A stretch of 64,000 nt of DNA from Perca fluviatilis (Eukaryota; Chordata; Actinopteri; Perciformes; Percidae). The DNA lies in NCBI RefSeq assembly GCF_010015445.1, contig NC_053134.1:12123580-12187579 (forward strand). Reading direction: 5' to 3'. Below the pieces are notes generated by a model. The model did not search any database, was not told the origin of the DNA, and was given only the letters and a program-made list of their open reading frames with translations. Numbering within the stretch: the first letter of the stretch is position 1; the number at the start of each line of letters is the position of its first letter. Made by a program: the position numbers and the translations under genes. Positions 12,436-23,819 of the stretch are shown piece by piece.

Positions 12436-14107
12436 TAAGAATTGGCTACATGCTATCTATAATTAGCACAGGCAGGTTAGCTTTCATTCAGGCTTAAAAG
12501 TGTTTTACATGGTCAGCAAACCAGTCAAGCCACCAGGAGGAGATCGGGATATTTTGGATTCACTAATGGGGAGCTGTCAAGCTGTCCATCTTTATATACA
12601 GTCTATGCTCAAAACTCGCAGTAGACGGTTATAAAGACATTCCTTACATTTCTGGTGTTGCGTTTTTGGTTTTTGAAAGGTGATCAAATAACCCTCTAAA
12701 ATCGTATTAACGGCCAGTTGCTTCATACATTAAACTAGGTCTGCTTTGGAGCAGGTTTATGCGACACAGTGTATAGGTCCATGAAAAACACAAAACAAAG
12801 CATTAATTACTATTGCTATTAATATTGCTCAAATGGGTCATTTGGTGTTCCACTAAAACAAATCTGGACCAGAAGCTTTTGACAATAACATAAATTACTT
12901 CAAGCTAAAGTATATTATTAAGTAAAGTAGTTTCAAGTGGAAGTCTGTACTGCATACTTTGCAAGTGGAACAGTTGAACAGCTGAAACCACATGGTTTTA
13001 CATACACAGGAAGTTCTTTTCTATTCAAATAACAACGTTTTTGTGTCACTGCAAGTACAGCTCATTAACTGGGTTAAAGGTTGCAACTGATGCTCAGCTG
13101 GGAAAGGCATGTACCATGTAACCACTATATCCTTTGTTTAAATCTGTCCTCGAACCATATATAGTCAAATATAATCTCCTTCTATACAATATTACAGGCT
13201 CATTTTGATGCAACAAATCATCAATCTTTCCAATGCGTACGAGTGTAATTGTGAATTCAAATTTGCCACCATAGGAATAACCCTGTCTACCACATGCAAT
13301 ATTTTGACTTAGAAGCTGAACATGCACTTCCTTTAAAGTAGTACTGTAATTTCACATGTGACTATGCAGAATCATTTTGATTCACAAGTTTCCATGTTGT
13401 GACATTTAACCAGCCTTTAAACTCATACTGTGGCGGAATCACCATTTACATACATATAAGCCATCAGAGAGAGAGTCTTTACTCTTTAATCGTTGACTTT
13501 TGTTTGCCACTGTATTCCTTTCTAGTGCAATAAAGTCAATGTAACATTTCACATGAGAAAGAAGGAGCATCCTCTTAGAATCCTGACAATACTTAATATT
13601 TCCTCAAACCATTGAGGAAGACTAAATCCTTCAGTTTTCTTTGGACAGGTACAATAGTGCTTTAATCTGGTAAAGGTGACAGGCTGAGTGAGTTTTGGAC
13701 TTCTGAAACATTACCCTGCAGAGACCAAAGCCCCTTAATTATAACTATGAATGACCCTCTTCGGAAGTGTGTATGCCTATGAGTTTGTAGGCCTGGGTGC
13801 ACATACTATATATAAACAGCCTTGATTGATTAATTTGTTAGCACCATCTTTAATTGCTCCTCTTTGCACACCGAGCCTTTTTCCTCCCCTTCTTTAATTT
13901 AATGTTGTTGATGCTATCACAGGTATTGACAGGGATATTTGACACCCACACCAGCAGCCGTGACTCATAATGTTGAAGCTGGAAGGCATGTGTGCAGAGT
14001 TTGGAGAATATTGACAAGTGGGTGGAAAGACGAGTAGGTGGGAGAGCAGGCAAGCAGAGGGTCTGTGTCTGACTGTGCTGAAAAGCTTTGTTCATAATTT
14101 ATTTGTT

Positions 14108-14113
<6 letters not shown>
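12436..14113. other. No recognisable gene or repeat
   Basis: AT-rich unique-looking DNA. Short frames at 13094-13327 and 13850-14095 (minus) show no recognisable motifs. Confidence 0.4.

Positions 14114-14159
<46 letters not shown>
14114..14159. repeat. (TC)n microsatellite
   Basis: About 23 TC units, followed by a C run. The polypurine-polypyrimidine tract can adopt triplex structure. Confidence 0.95.
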
Positions 14160-14162
<3 letters not shown>

Positions 14163-14687
14163 CTCTCTCCCCCCCCTTTTCTTTCTTGTCATCCTCTGAG
14201 GGAGGAGCAATGGGAAAAAGGGCATGCGTTCATGTGTGTGCGTTTGTGTGTGCGTGTGCAGAGGTTGTGGTCTTGTGAACGCGAGCCAGGTCTGTTCCAG
14301 GATATTTATAGCTCTCATTAGACACATCCCGCTAGAGCCAGGGTCACAGCAGAGTGAGGTGAACTCTGCAGAGAGACTAGACTACATTTGTCTTACACCA
14401 GCAACACACACACAGACACACAGGCACCTGATTAGAGTCTTATACCCCTGCCACAGACACAGGAACAGAATGTACAATAGGACACTTTTACCCAGAATTC
14501 ATTTTAACAGAATCAGACGCGCCCTCCAAACCCATATTTTAGGACCATTTTGGCATGTTATCAGATGCACATTTGTTGAGAGATCCCAGCATGCATTTGG
14601 TGCAGCAGGTGGCCAGTGGGCGTCGGGTGTGGGGGAGCATGCCAGGGGCACAAAGAAACATGGAGTGAATGGAACGAAACTGCATTT

Positions 14688-14689
<2 letters not shown>
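14160..14689. other. No gene supported
   Basis: A frame of 179 codons at 14224-14763 (+) runs into the CA microsatellite. It is rich in Cys-Val and His-Thr repeats and has no domain, so it is taken as chance. Confidence 0.45.

Positions 14690-14750
<61 letters not shown>
14690..14750. repeat. (CA)n microsatellite
   Basis: About 30 uninterrupted CA units. Confidence 0.97.
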
Positions 14751-14752
<2 letters not shown>

Positions 14753-14989
14753 TAGTAGAGTAAATCACACACAAAGGGTGCTGATGATGTCCCTCTGCTT
14801 CTACACTGAAGGATGGAGATATTTTCATGTGCTTATTATTTTGTTGGCATGGCAACAGGTACAGCCATTTGTCATTGGATACATGGTTCTGGCACAAATG
14901 TAAAATAAATACATAGAGAAATCATAAATTAGAGAAGAGGAGATAAATATGACTACTTTTTTCTCCTAATCAAGCATTTAGTCTTTAAA

Positions 14990-15240
14990 GTGCCCATCAC
15001 AAGTTCCTAAAACCCAAGATAATGTCTTCATATTGCTTTTTTTTCGCCAATAAACAATCCAAACATTAAAAATATTCAATTTACAGTACCATTTCATAAA
15101 ACAAATGAAAGGAGAAAAACCTCACAATTGAGAAGCTGAAACAAGGTAATGTTTGTTTGTAAAATGACTTAAACAGTTTAAACATTACAAAAATAGTTGC
15201 AAATTATTAGCCAGTTGATTCACTAATCGGTTATTAAATG
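14990..15240 (-). repeat. Interspersed repeat family C copy (hAT-like MITE type)
   Basis: Contains AAACCCAAGATAATGTCTTCA, then TTCAATTTACAGTACCATTTCATA, then AATAGTTGCAAATTATTAGCCAGTTGATTCACTAATCG. These are diverged phrases of a common fish repeat whose complete copies end in GCTGCAAC and GTTGCAGC. Other copies lie at 51265-51582 and 56411-56690. Confidence 0.55.
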
Positions 15241-15294
15241 ATATAAAATTATAAAATAAATAAATCGTAAAAAAGATTTTTATCATTAAAAGAA

Positions 15295-15605
15295 CAAGCC
15301 ATAGCTGTGAGGCTACATGTATGGCATATTGGTGCATTGAGCTAAATGCTAACATTAGCATGCTAACATAGTTACAATGACAATGCTTGTAAATGCTGAT
15401 GCTTAGCAGCATTTAGCACCTTTAACATTTGCAGGATTTTAGTTAAACATGTTAGCATGCTAATATTTGCTTATAAGCGCCAAACACAAAGTACAGCTGA
15501 GGCTGATGGGAGACTCATAGGTTTTGCAGGTTTTTGGTCACAAACCAAAGTCTTAGACAGATTTTAATTTTGATCTGATGACGGTGCTATACGGAATCAC
15601 TAAAG
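15295..15605 (-). repeat. Interspersed repeat family A copy (reverse)
   Basis: The + strand shows GAGCTAAATGCTAACATTAGCATGCTAACATAG, GTTAGCATGCTAATATTTGC, AAGTACAGCTGAGGCTGATGGGAGAC, TTTTGCAGGTTTTTGGTCA and CTGATGACGGTGCTA. This is family A on the reverse strand and the best-preserved copy of its TTAGCATGCTAA block in the window. Confidence 0.75.
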
Positions 15606-16467
15606 TTATTACAAATAATCCAAAAATTTGTAGAAATGTCAGGAAATTTCCGAGTAAGACAAGACAAGACAAAACAAGTAACACTGAACAACCCATTGCT
15701 GCTCAGTTTCAGGTGGCTCTGTGTTATGTCACCACTTCCTTTGGCCTTCCAAATGTTTATCCAGTCCTCTCTGTTTATACTGTTCAAACTGGTCTCCTGG
15801 TGAATAACTACAGTAAATGTGGGGATTGATGCCAATCAGATACTGCCCTGGAATTGAATTTTATGTTATTATTGTTTATATGACCTTCATCTGCAATCAC
15901 CTTAATGATTAGTCCGTTTATGAGCTGTGACCAGAAAGCTTGTTTTAATTCTTCTTTGGCCTAATGCACGAACACACAGATAAAGCCAAGTCAACTCTCT
16001 GTCACTGTCTAATTCCATTAGAAATGATTATATTGGAATGGAAAACTCACCACAAATCATTCAGTCAGTTGCCATGCCAAGTGATAAAAAATGCTGGTCC
16101 AGACTTGTTTAGGCTAGCATATCCTATAAATCATTCACTTTGATATTCAGATGACCTTTCTAGTCTGTAGATAAACAGGACAGCTGTACCTGAGACGAAA
16201 AAGAAAGTGAGATTTGAATGGGCATAATGGAGGCTTTCGAACCGACAGAAAGAAATCAAATGAACAAAATGAAACTGTTTGTAAATGAGAAACTGGGAGA
16301 TCAAATGTACAATGTATAACAATGGCATTTTATTGTGTGGGACTTTGCATCAAGTAAGTTGTAAAATGTCCATTTGAATTTAGGGCGTCAACAGTCAGCG
16401 GAAACAGTATCTTAGACACACACATGGACACACATCATATCAATTGATACAAATGGATGATTGAAAA

Positions 16468-16470
<3 letters not shown>
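15606..16470. other. No recognisable feature
   Basis: A short direct repeat (GACAA)n-like run at about 15659-15675. Otherwise nothing supported. Confidence 0.4.

Positions 16471-16529
<59 letters not shown>
16471..16529. repeat. (GT)n microsatellite followed by CT-rich tract
   Basis: About 29 GT units. CT-rich words follow at 16569-16580 and 16600-16620. Open frames through it are repeat translations. Confidence 0.96.
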
Positions 16530-16532
<3 letters not shown>

Positions 16533-19427
16533 TGAGGGTGTGCAGTTGGGGGATTTAGCTGAGCGTCTTCTCTCTCTCTTTCAGCTTGTCTGTCCTTTCC
16601 TCTCTCTCTCTCCCTCTCTCCACAGAGCCACTGCACTGCGGAGGAAACTTGAACTGTGCCCAGTGCCCGTGAATATCACTCACACACAGCTCTGCCCTGC
16701 ACAAAAATCAGCCCATGCAAACTCACACACACAAACAGATCTACATGCATCCTACAAACACAGCAAAAATAGCACCCTATCTAAGTTCAACTTAAAGATG
16801 CATACCAGAAAGAGGAAGATTGATTATAGATGTCTTTGAAATTGCTTCTTTAAAAAAACAGAGCCATAGACAATATTAATGCCATGTTCTTATCAGAAGC
16901 ATTTTTAAATGCCTAGTTACATCACCTGGCTTATTTCCAAAGCTCTCAATTCAAAGTCAATATTTGTGTTAACATGCCCTTATCTGTGGACAAAAAGGGA
17001 TCTTCATAAATGGGAAAAAAAAGCAAAATGGTTTGCTTCTTCCAGTGTATATACTTTAAGACATGTTGCTGTGGCATATGCTAATCTGCTAATTTATTTC
17101 CCTGCAGTTTAAGAAATTATTTTATTTTTCTCCATAATTAGTTCTATTCCAATAATGAACTACGTTTAAAAGTTTGCCTCTTGTTTTGACCAGTTCTTGT
17201 GTGTGTGTTTTTTTATTTCAGAAGGTCCATTCAAACTAAACCTAGCCATATCAACTTGAATATGTCTATGTTGTGTTCACAGCTTATTTATTCTGCAAAG
17301 GCCAAAAATCTGTTGTTGCAGGTTTAAATGTATATTTTGTTGACATGATGCATATTCCAAAATAATGTTTTATTTAATACAATGAACACTAATAAAGTAT
17401 TTTCTTACTGGTTGAAAATACTGGCAACAGGATGCATACATTGCACAGAGGACAGTAGGTGACAAATCTTTGTCCCTTGGTCTCCCTGACAAATGAATCC
17501 CACCACGACAACACACCTATTGTTATGTAAAGGAGATAGACAGAATATCCTTTGCACCTCCTGGAATAAGAGTCTAACTCTTAAACTGGCATTGAGGGAT
17601 ATTTGTATTAACAATTACCAAATGACTTAACCCCACTGACAAATAACACTCAGTACATGCAGATCCTAGCTGGTTTCTGTCATGACTTTATGGTTGTGTC
17701 TCACAGCTTTATGCCCCACCCAACCCATATAAAACTACTTTCAGCAAACAAGCTTAGAGATGCCAAGTGTACACTAACTGTCCACCACATAATGGCAATG
17801 AAACAAAGTAAACCAGTGGCCAGTGAAGAAGCATTGCGGGAGCTTGTGAACCAAGCCAGAGCTAAAAGATTAATAAGTCTGCCAGTTAACTCACAATCCA
17901 ACCATTAGCCGTAACAACTTGATATGCAGACAGTATCAGTGATGTATTTTGTGAGATTATTGCTCCATGAAGTGATTTTCTTTCCCATGTGGTAAAGAAA
18001 ATGCATCATGAAGTATAATTTTATCACAATCATCTTGTCAAGAGTTTTAGTCATTCTATTTGATATAATTTAAAATACAGTTATCATGAAAGGCATTTTG
18101 AAAGCCGCTGCTTCAACCTCAAGCAGTGCAATTCATTTCATGAATGGCTAAACCACATTATAGAAGGCACCTTAAAATCCCATCACAACTCCATCTCTCA
18201 GTATACCACTGCTTAACTACACAACAGACCATACCGAGCACTAATCTTTCCGGTATGAATGATCAACACAAGATCCAGAGAAATTGCAGCAGTCATTTAG
18301 TACATGTCTCTATGAAATTGAATATGTTTATGAAGGGCAAGTTTCCCTGGATAATACACTTTATTTTAAGCAATTAAGCAATTTTCTTAACAATGTTACA
18401 AAGTGCTTTACAGAAGAAAACTCGATCATCAAAACAGAGGTTAACATCAAATGTTACCCCTATTCCTAGCACCCGGCTTAATATGATGTGACAGACCATC
18501 AATGTTTGCACGAAAAGACCTGGATGTATCATTCAGCATGTTTCGAAATTCTTATGCAACACAGTTTGGATTACTGTGAAATCTGCAGCGAAGAATCTTC
18601 AAAGACGAGGAGGGCAAAAAGTAGAACTACAGATTATTATTTTTTACCAGAAAAATGCTTTTTACTCAAAGAAAAAATATTTAAGTATGGTTATTTTTTA
18701 CAAAACACGACAACAAAGTAGCTGAACTATACGTTGCAGTTTGGGTTCAGAGGATGTGACACGTAGGAAGAAAGGCATGTCCTCTGCTGATCCTCTGCAA
18801 ATCCCCGTGGGAGATACTCATCTTTTGGCTGTTTCCCTTCCACTAAGCACAGGGTCGGCTTTAGAACAACAATGTTTAGCATCCTGCTCAAGATATCAGC
18901 AGTTGACCATTCACTTAGTGTGGCTCAACAGAAGTACATTTCCAGAATAATTGCCATTGTCCTTCACCTTCCACTCTCTGTATGTTGCCGTTCTCAAAAT
19001 CCTTTCAGGAAATAATAACAAACTTCAAGCTAGCAAGCTAGACTGTAAAGATGGCAAGTTTTGAAGAGAATTTGGATTGTGCAATAAGGTAGGCCTGCTT
19101 GGTTCTTTCTGGGAATGGTTGTAAAGATTTACAAAGTATATTTTTCCAGCATTTACTGTCTAACTGGAACGTATTGGGACTGATTGATGGGGATTGCTGT
19201 GGACGAAATACGCTGGTAAGAACAAATTACGCTTAACCATGTATCCAGCTAATTTATATAGCTCACATTACTGTATTGTGTGAATAGTTAACTTCATTTA
19301 AGATTTTATGTGGCGTTTTCTTTATGCGGGCGGCAAATGTTCCACCAAAACAAGTTCCTTCCCGAGACTATTTTGCAGAGCCACCGTCGCTGTGTTCGGA
19401 GCATCGTGCCCCCCAAGACAATAGAGA
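16530..19427. other. Mostly unassigned; possible small exon near 19052
   Basis: No gene is supported over this 2.9 kb. At 19052-19088 an ATG (MASFEENLDC) is followed by AAGGTAGG, a weak splice-donor-like word, which could be a first exon or chance. The remaining short frames (17657-17908, 18144-18721) have no recognisable similarity. Confidence 0.25.
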
Positions 19428-20145
19428 GGCGAAGTCCGTCCCCTTCCGGTGGACCGCCTTAGGGACCGTAACTCCGGAAAAAAATATGAACGGTAGTGAA
19501 TGGGGAAAGACAAATTATTGATCCCGTTTGAATTGAGCCATGAATTACACATATGATGTTCATCAGTTTAATAGATAATTTCGCAAGTCAAGAAAGTCTC
19601 AGTTTATTGTTAAACTGTTGAAGAATAAGACTGTGAAAATACTTAATTAGAAAGACTACACACTTCAAAGTTGCATGGATGACGTCTCGCTAAAGCTACG
19701 ATGTCTGTGTCTATCGTACCGGGGATGTAACGTTACCCAAATGAGCAGCGGATCTTGTGTGTTCTTTTGCTTATCTGCTGAAAACACTTCACTGGATAAA
19801 ACACATCAGGTAAGATAACATTACATGTGTTGTTTAACAGAGCTAAGCTAGCTAGCTAGCGAGCAGGTTGAGCATCAAGCTAGGTGACGTAAATTGTGCG
19901 AGACGAGATGTAGTTCACTGAGCTGTTTCACACAAAACTAAGTGGTCATATGACAAACCTACGGCTAACTGAGACTTTCTTCGGTTGAAAAATTATCTTT
20001 TAAATTGACGAACATCATATTTGTAATACATGGCTCAATTCAAACGGGATCAAAAAATGATTTGCCTCTCCCCTTTCACTACCGTTCATATTTTTTTCAA
20101 AAGATAGGTCCCATGGACCGGAAGTAAAAGGGCGGGACTTTGGCT
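19428..20145. mobile_element. Element with about 175-bp inverted repeats and an exon-like centre
   Basis: Left arm (about 19428-19605) and right arm (about 19975-20145) are imperfect inverted repeats sharing AAAAAAATATGAACGGTAGTGA, GATCCCGTTTGAATTGAGCCATG and ATGATGTTC. Their outer ends both read through CTTCCGG. The centre has CG-rich sequence with one open stretch ending CATCAG|GTAAGA at 19809-19810, a good splice donor. A conceptual reading there (RGCNVTQMSSGSCVFF, ENTSLDKTHQ) vaguely recalls a THAP zinc finger. It is likely a DNA transposon that lost its coding body. Target duplication is not defined. Confidence 0.6.
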
Positions 20146-20370
20146 CTTTTCACGGCAGACATGTTGACGTGTCATAGTAGGAAAAGCACAGGTGTATTCA
20201 AAACCATTAATGATGGCTGCATTCCATTTAGGAGAGGTCCTGGTATTGTGCATGCTGACTCACTGAAATAGCTTACTGGGACACTTGATGGAATTGAGCC
20301 ATCGTTAAGGTTATCAATTTCAGCTGTGCTTTTCCTACTATGACAAATCAAAATATCTGCTGTGAAAAAT
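20146..20370. mobile_element. MITE with CTGTGCTTTTCCTACTATGACA ends
   Basis: About 225 bp with imperfect terminal inverted repeats of about 48 bp. The left end reads TTTTCACGGCAGACATG then CATAGTAGGAAAAGCACAG, and the right end reads CTGTGCTTTTCCTACTATG then ATCTGCTGTGAAAA. It abuts the preceding inverted-repeat element, so one may have inserted beside the other. Superfamily not assigned. Confidence 0.72.
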
Positions 20371-20388
20371 GTCCATAGGGATTGGTTT

Positions 20389-20390
<2 letters not shown>

Positions 20391-20438
<48 letters not shown>
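20391..20438. repeat. (AC)n microsatellite
   Basis: 24 AC units. Confidence 0.97.
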
Positions 20439-20440
<2 letters not shown>

Positions 20441-20566
20441 GTATGACTAAGGCTATTTTTTCAAAGAAACTCAGAGCTTTTAAGAGACCATTGATTGAAA
20501 CAGATGTCCACAAGAGAGTATTTGATATGTACTTGTAGTACAATGGCCACACTGTCATCTACATGC

Positions 20567-20643
20567 TGCCCTCTAGTGGTACATACAAATATCTGCTCAG
20601 TGTTTGCTAAATGCATTTCATGTTGGAGTCTGCCATCTAGTGG
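20567..20643 (-). promoter_or_regulatory. Two CTCF-like motifs in tandem
   Basis: TGCCCTCTAGTGG (20567-20579) and TGCCATCTAGTGG (20631-20643) are, on the minus strand, CCACTAGAGGGCA and CCACTAGATGGCA. Both match the vertebrate CTCF core CCASYAGRKGGCR at every position, lie in the same orientation and are 64 bp apart. Binding is inferred. The surrounding sequence could be a small local duplication or part of a repeat. Confidence 0.5.
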
Positions 20644-20960
20644 AACACAGACATATCATTCCCCTAGAAAATCATGTCAAGTATTGACAAATCACTTATA
20701 CTGTATAATAATATTCCTTTAATGGCCTACACTTACAGTGATCTAAATGGGATGTATCCTCAATCATATCACTGTAATATTCCTGTGGGATGTAGATATT
20801 GTGTTATTTTGTTTACTGCTTTGTATCCTAATGGCATTATTTTGAATTTGATTGCAATACTTTAGTGTATTGTATTTCCACAAGATGACTGGTGTGAAGG
20901 GATTGTGGGTATTACATTTTTGAGTTACTCAATAAAGAAAAGAAAGACATAGAGGATGCC
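20644..20960 (+). other. AT-rich stretch ending in a polyadenylation signal
   Basis: AATAAA lies at 20931-20936 in the context ACTCAATAAAGAAAAG. With no linked exon this is only a weak candidate for a transcript end on the + strand. Confidence 0.2.
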
Positions 20961-22206
20961 GCCTGAAATTGTCATTGGATAAATGATTACAATTTATTGA
21001 AATATATAATAAGATCACAACAGTTTTTTTTTCTGTATAATCAAACGGCTGACTTGGTACTGCTACACAAATATACGTGTTACCATTGACATACTTGGTT
21101 GGTTGCAATTTAGAGCATTACTGATTCATTTCCAGTTGAAAATAAATGAGAAACAATCCTTTTTAGTGAATAAATACTTTCTCTCTATAGTTTCTCTCTA
21201 GCATGAGTGCAAGATAACTGTGCTTAGCATTTGAAAAGGTCAGTGCACTCATCAAACCACTTATCACTGTACTTTCATTACAGTATGAAAAGCTGTTCAC
21301 TCCATTTGCACAGAAGGGGACTGAAGTATTAAACACTGACATATCTCTTCTGACTGTTCAATTTAGTCGGAGGACTGTGGGTTAAAGCATTTGATGAGAA
21401 AGTTGCAGAATTATGGGGCAGAAAAAGCAAAAAGGACAATATGAAAAAGAAATGAAATGAATAAAAATAATTTCAGTTTAAAATGATTATGCAACTGGCG
21501 TTTGGATATGTGATGAATGGTTGAACAGGCACTGGTGACTGATAATAGGTGTACCATTAAAATGGACAATATATGCAATAAAAGTGTCAAAAAAAACAAA
21601 CTAAAATTAACACAAATAAACCCTGTTACTGTGAACATTTCAAAATAAAAGTTTACTGTACAGAGTTGCATTTTTGTTGATGGCTTGAGTTTGTTGGCTT
21701 GTTTCTATATTGTTTTGTATTTATTCATGTCATTTCTTATTTTATAATGACTTATTTATTTGATATTGACCATGTTGGGTATAATAGCAATATACTGTAG
21801 AAGTATGGAGATGAGACACAAAGTGTTCAAACTAAATAAATAGGATATCATGAAATAAAATGCATAAATGTTTATTTTACTTAGTTTTTATTTCAAAATG
21901 TCCTTTTGACATACTATTTTTTTTCACAACTGAATTTCTCCGAATCATTGATTTTCCAAAATGCCAGAGCCAGTTATGTGACTGGCTGTTGTTTGAAGCT
22001 GGTAACGGTTGTGAAATAAAAATAGGCTTTGAAAAGAGGATATTTAGAGGTAAACTTTCAGATTATTTTACAATTTCATAATTATATCGTATATTTACTC
22101 CTGCTTTTATTCACGTGATTTTTATTTTTTTTATGACATAATGTATCATTTATGTATTCAGTTTGTGTTGAAGTATCAGTAAGGGATTCGCATGTCTCAT
22201 TCCACA
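20961..22206. other. No recognisable gene or repeat
   Basis: Very AT-rich, with short frames at 21411-21671 (minus) and 21860-22081 (plus) that look like chance. Confidence 0.4.
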
Positions 22207-22220
22207 CCAGGAGGTGGCAG
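22207..22220 (+). promoter_or_regulatory. CTCF-like motif upstream of intronless gene
   Basis: CCAGGAGGTGGCAG matches the CTCF core with one mismatch. It lies about 360 bp upstream of the ORF at 22570 and about 80 bp upstream of the TATA-like box. Confidence 0.4.
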
Positions 22221-22285
22221 CACTGCCTTGCAATCCCTACTGTTAGTTTCAGAACGCAAAGGATTGTGGGTGGATTTTTTTTCTT

Positions 22286-22294
22286 CATAAAAAG
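22286..22294 (+). promoter_or_regulatory. TATA-like box
   Basis: CATAAAAAG would place transcription start near 22315-22325 and give a 5' leader of about 250 nt before the ATG at 22570. It supports, but does not prove, an inducible-type core promoter for the downstream gene. Confidence 0.4.
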
Positions 22295-22569
22295 CAACGT
22301 GGGCCCTCCGTTGTAGCATAATCTTGACTGGAAGAACTTTCAAGCCAGACGTGTTGTTTGAGCTCCTAATATTTAGAAAGTAGTTGTTCTAGTTTCTAGG
22401 TTTTTGAGAGTCCAAGAGGATAATTTGTTACAGAAGACTATCCCTGCCATTTTTTACTTTGTTTGAACTCCGAGGAGACACTTTTAACTTGCTCTCCGAG
22501 AGAAGAAACCGCCAAGTCACTCAGCCGCAGTCGACATTTTTTTCTCCACGGTTATTTTTTGGGTCGGAG

Positions 22570-23133
22570 ATGTGTGTAGAAGCAATGGATACCAGATCGA
22601 AACACATTAAAACCGACTGCCTGCGTACAGCCATGAAACCTGGATCGAAGTTGAGGTGGAAACTGTTCCGCGTCGCCACAGAGGGGGATGAGGCCCTTAA
22701 GCAGTGTCGAGCCAGCGCCGTGAGGGCGACCATCCGGAAATACCTCCATCGGGAGCAGAGGCGGACACAGCTGGCTAAACTCCACAAAGTCCTGGGAGAC
22801 ATCGGAAAGAAAGAGAAAAGACAGTCCGTGTATAAGGCGAAAGAGAAAAAGCAGTCCGTGTATGAGGAAAGTCCCGATGCGGCCTGTATGCACCGTCAAC
22901 CATCGGGAGCAATGGCGCCGGAAAACACCACGCAGTACCTGATGGGTAATGTGTACGAAGACATGAAGGCCAACATCCAGACAGCTCCCGTTTCACAAGA
23001 AACCTCTAATGTTACACATCGGCATAATGAGTCTCTTTTACCCAGTGTGTATGCAACAGTGGAATCTGATTATGAGAGCTGCCTTGCCTTTCAACAGAGG
23101 GACTTTGAGGAAGCGTTTGACCTGTTTTGGTAA
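22570..23133 (+). CDS. Intronless gene, 187-aa basic protein of unknown family
   Basis: The longest non-repetitive frame in the window. It opens upstream to about 22459 but has no ATG there, so I start at ATG 22570 (MCVEAMDTRSK). ATG 22585 (MDTRSK, stronger Kozak context GCAATGG) is an alternative. The N-terminal third is basic and probably helical (LRWKLFRVATEGDEALKQ, then RATIRKYLHREQRRTQLAKL). The middle has an in-frame 10-residue duplication (RQSVYKAKEK / KQSVYEES). The C-terminus is acidic and aromatic (DYESC, DFEEAFDLFW). Four (S/N)VY motifs occur. I see no signal peptide, membrane segment or known catalytic motif. A CTCF-like site and TATA-like box lie upstream, AATAAA and ATTTA words downstream. 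I do not recognise the family. A small nuclear regulator of immediate-early type would fit the architecture, but this is inference. Confidence 0.7.
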   Translation: MCVEAMDTRSKHIKTDCLRTAMKPGSKLRWKLFRVATEGDEALKQCRASAVRATIRKYLHREQRRTQLAKLHKVLGDIGKKEKRQSVYKAKEKKQSVYEESPDAACMHRQPSGAMAPENTTQYLMGNVYEDMKANIQTAPVSQETSNVTHRHNESLLPSVYATVESDYESCLAFQQRDFEEAFDLFW

Positions 23134-23819
23134 CCGGATTGAACTGGTCTAACGTCACGTGACATTATGGAATGGTCTGTCCTTTCCAGTGACTTTTCGA
23201 AAAAGGCAGTTAAAAGGTGTGCAATGACTTTGTAAATTCTTTATGTAACAGTGTGATCTATGCATCTTGTAGTTTATTTTTTTTATGAGCACATGTTGTA
23301 TGATTGCTTTGTCGCATGATTCATGGTTGGGCTTTATTTGTCTCACAGCGGCGCACTAGACGGTGCCCGCCCAGTAGGGAGCGCACCTGAGCCCTGCGTG
23401 GCGCCGCCCAGAGGAACCAATCGAACGCACCTCCACTCTCGCCTGGCCACGGTTTGTGAAATCCAGGTAAACCCGGGCAGGTATTGTGTTGCACTGCATT
23501 GTCATTGATGGCAACAGTACATTGTGATGCGATGTTGGGGCCGAAAGTGCTTTCCACAGTTACTGTTGTCTGAGCGTTTTCCAGGTCGCCCCTGCCCGGA
23601 CACATGGCTCTGCTGTGAGAGAGGAGCAGGAGACCAGGGAGGTCGGTCTTCACGTGACTGGCATAAGGTGACATTTAACGCCCTCTGGTTAATCTTGACT
23701 GTTTGCAAGAAATCCAAATTGTCATGTGCGAATATTGTGCCATCTAACAGTGTGTAATTGTATTTAAACAAATTTTATAAGTGATTTAGTGTTTTTAAAG
23801 GGTAACTATGTTGAATAAA
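23134..23819 (+). other. Downstream region: 3' UTR with AATAAA and two exon-like blocks
   Basis: AATAAA at 23814-23819 and ATTTA words near 23761 and 23785 fit a 3' UTR of the gene ending at 23133. Within it, 23349-23466 (after CTCACAG, before GTAAAC) and 23585-23667 (after TTTTCCAG, before GTGACA) look like exons. They are GC-rich and open in compatible phase (…ATVCEIQ, then VAPARTHGSAVREEQETREV). They could be alternative 3' exons, a separate transcript, or chance splice-like words. Confidence 0.35.

Noticed and set aside
14224..14897. Overlapping long frames (up to 179 codons) around the CA microsatellite, both strands
   Set aside because: They consist largely of His-Thr or Cys-Val repeat translation with no domain. 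No splice or codon-use support.
22459..22569. Upstream extension of the intronless gene's open frame (MFELRGDT-like)
   Set aside because: The codon at 22459 is TTG, not ATG. The first in-frame ATG is at 22570, so the extension is 5' leader.
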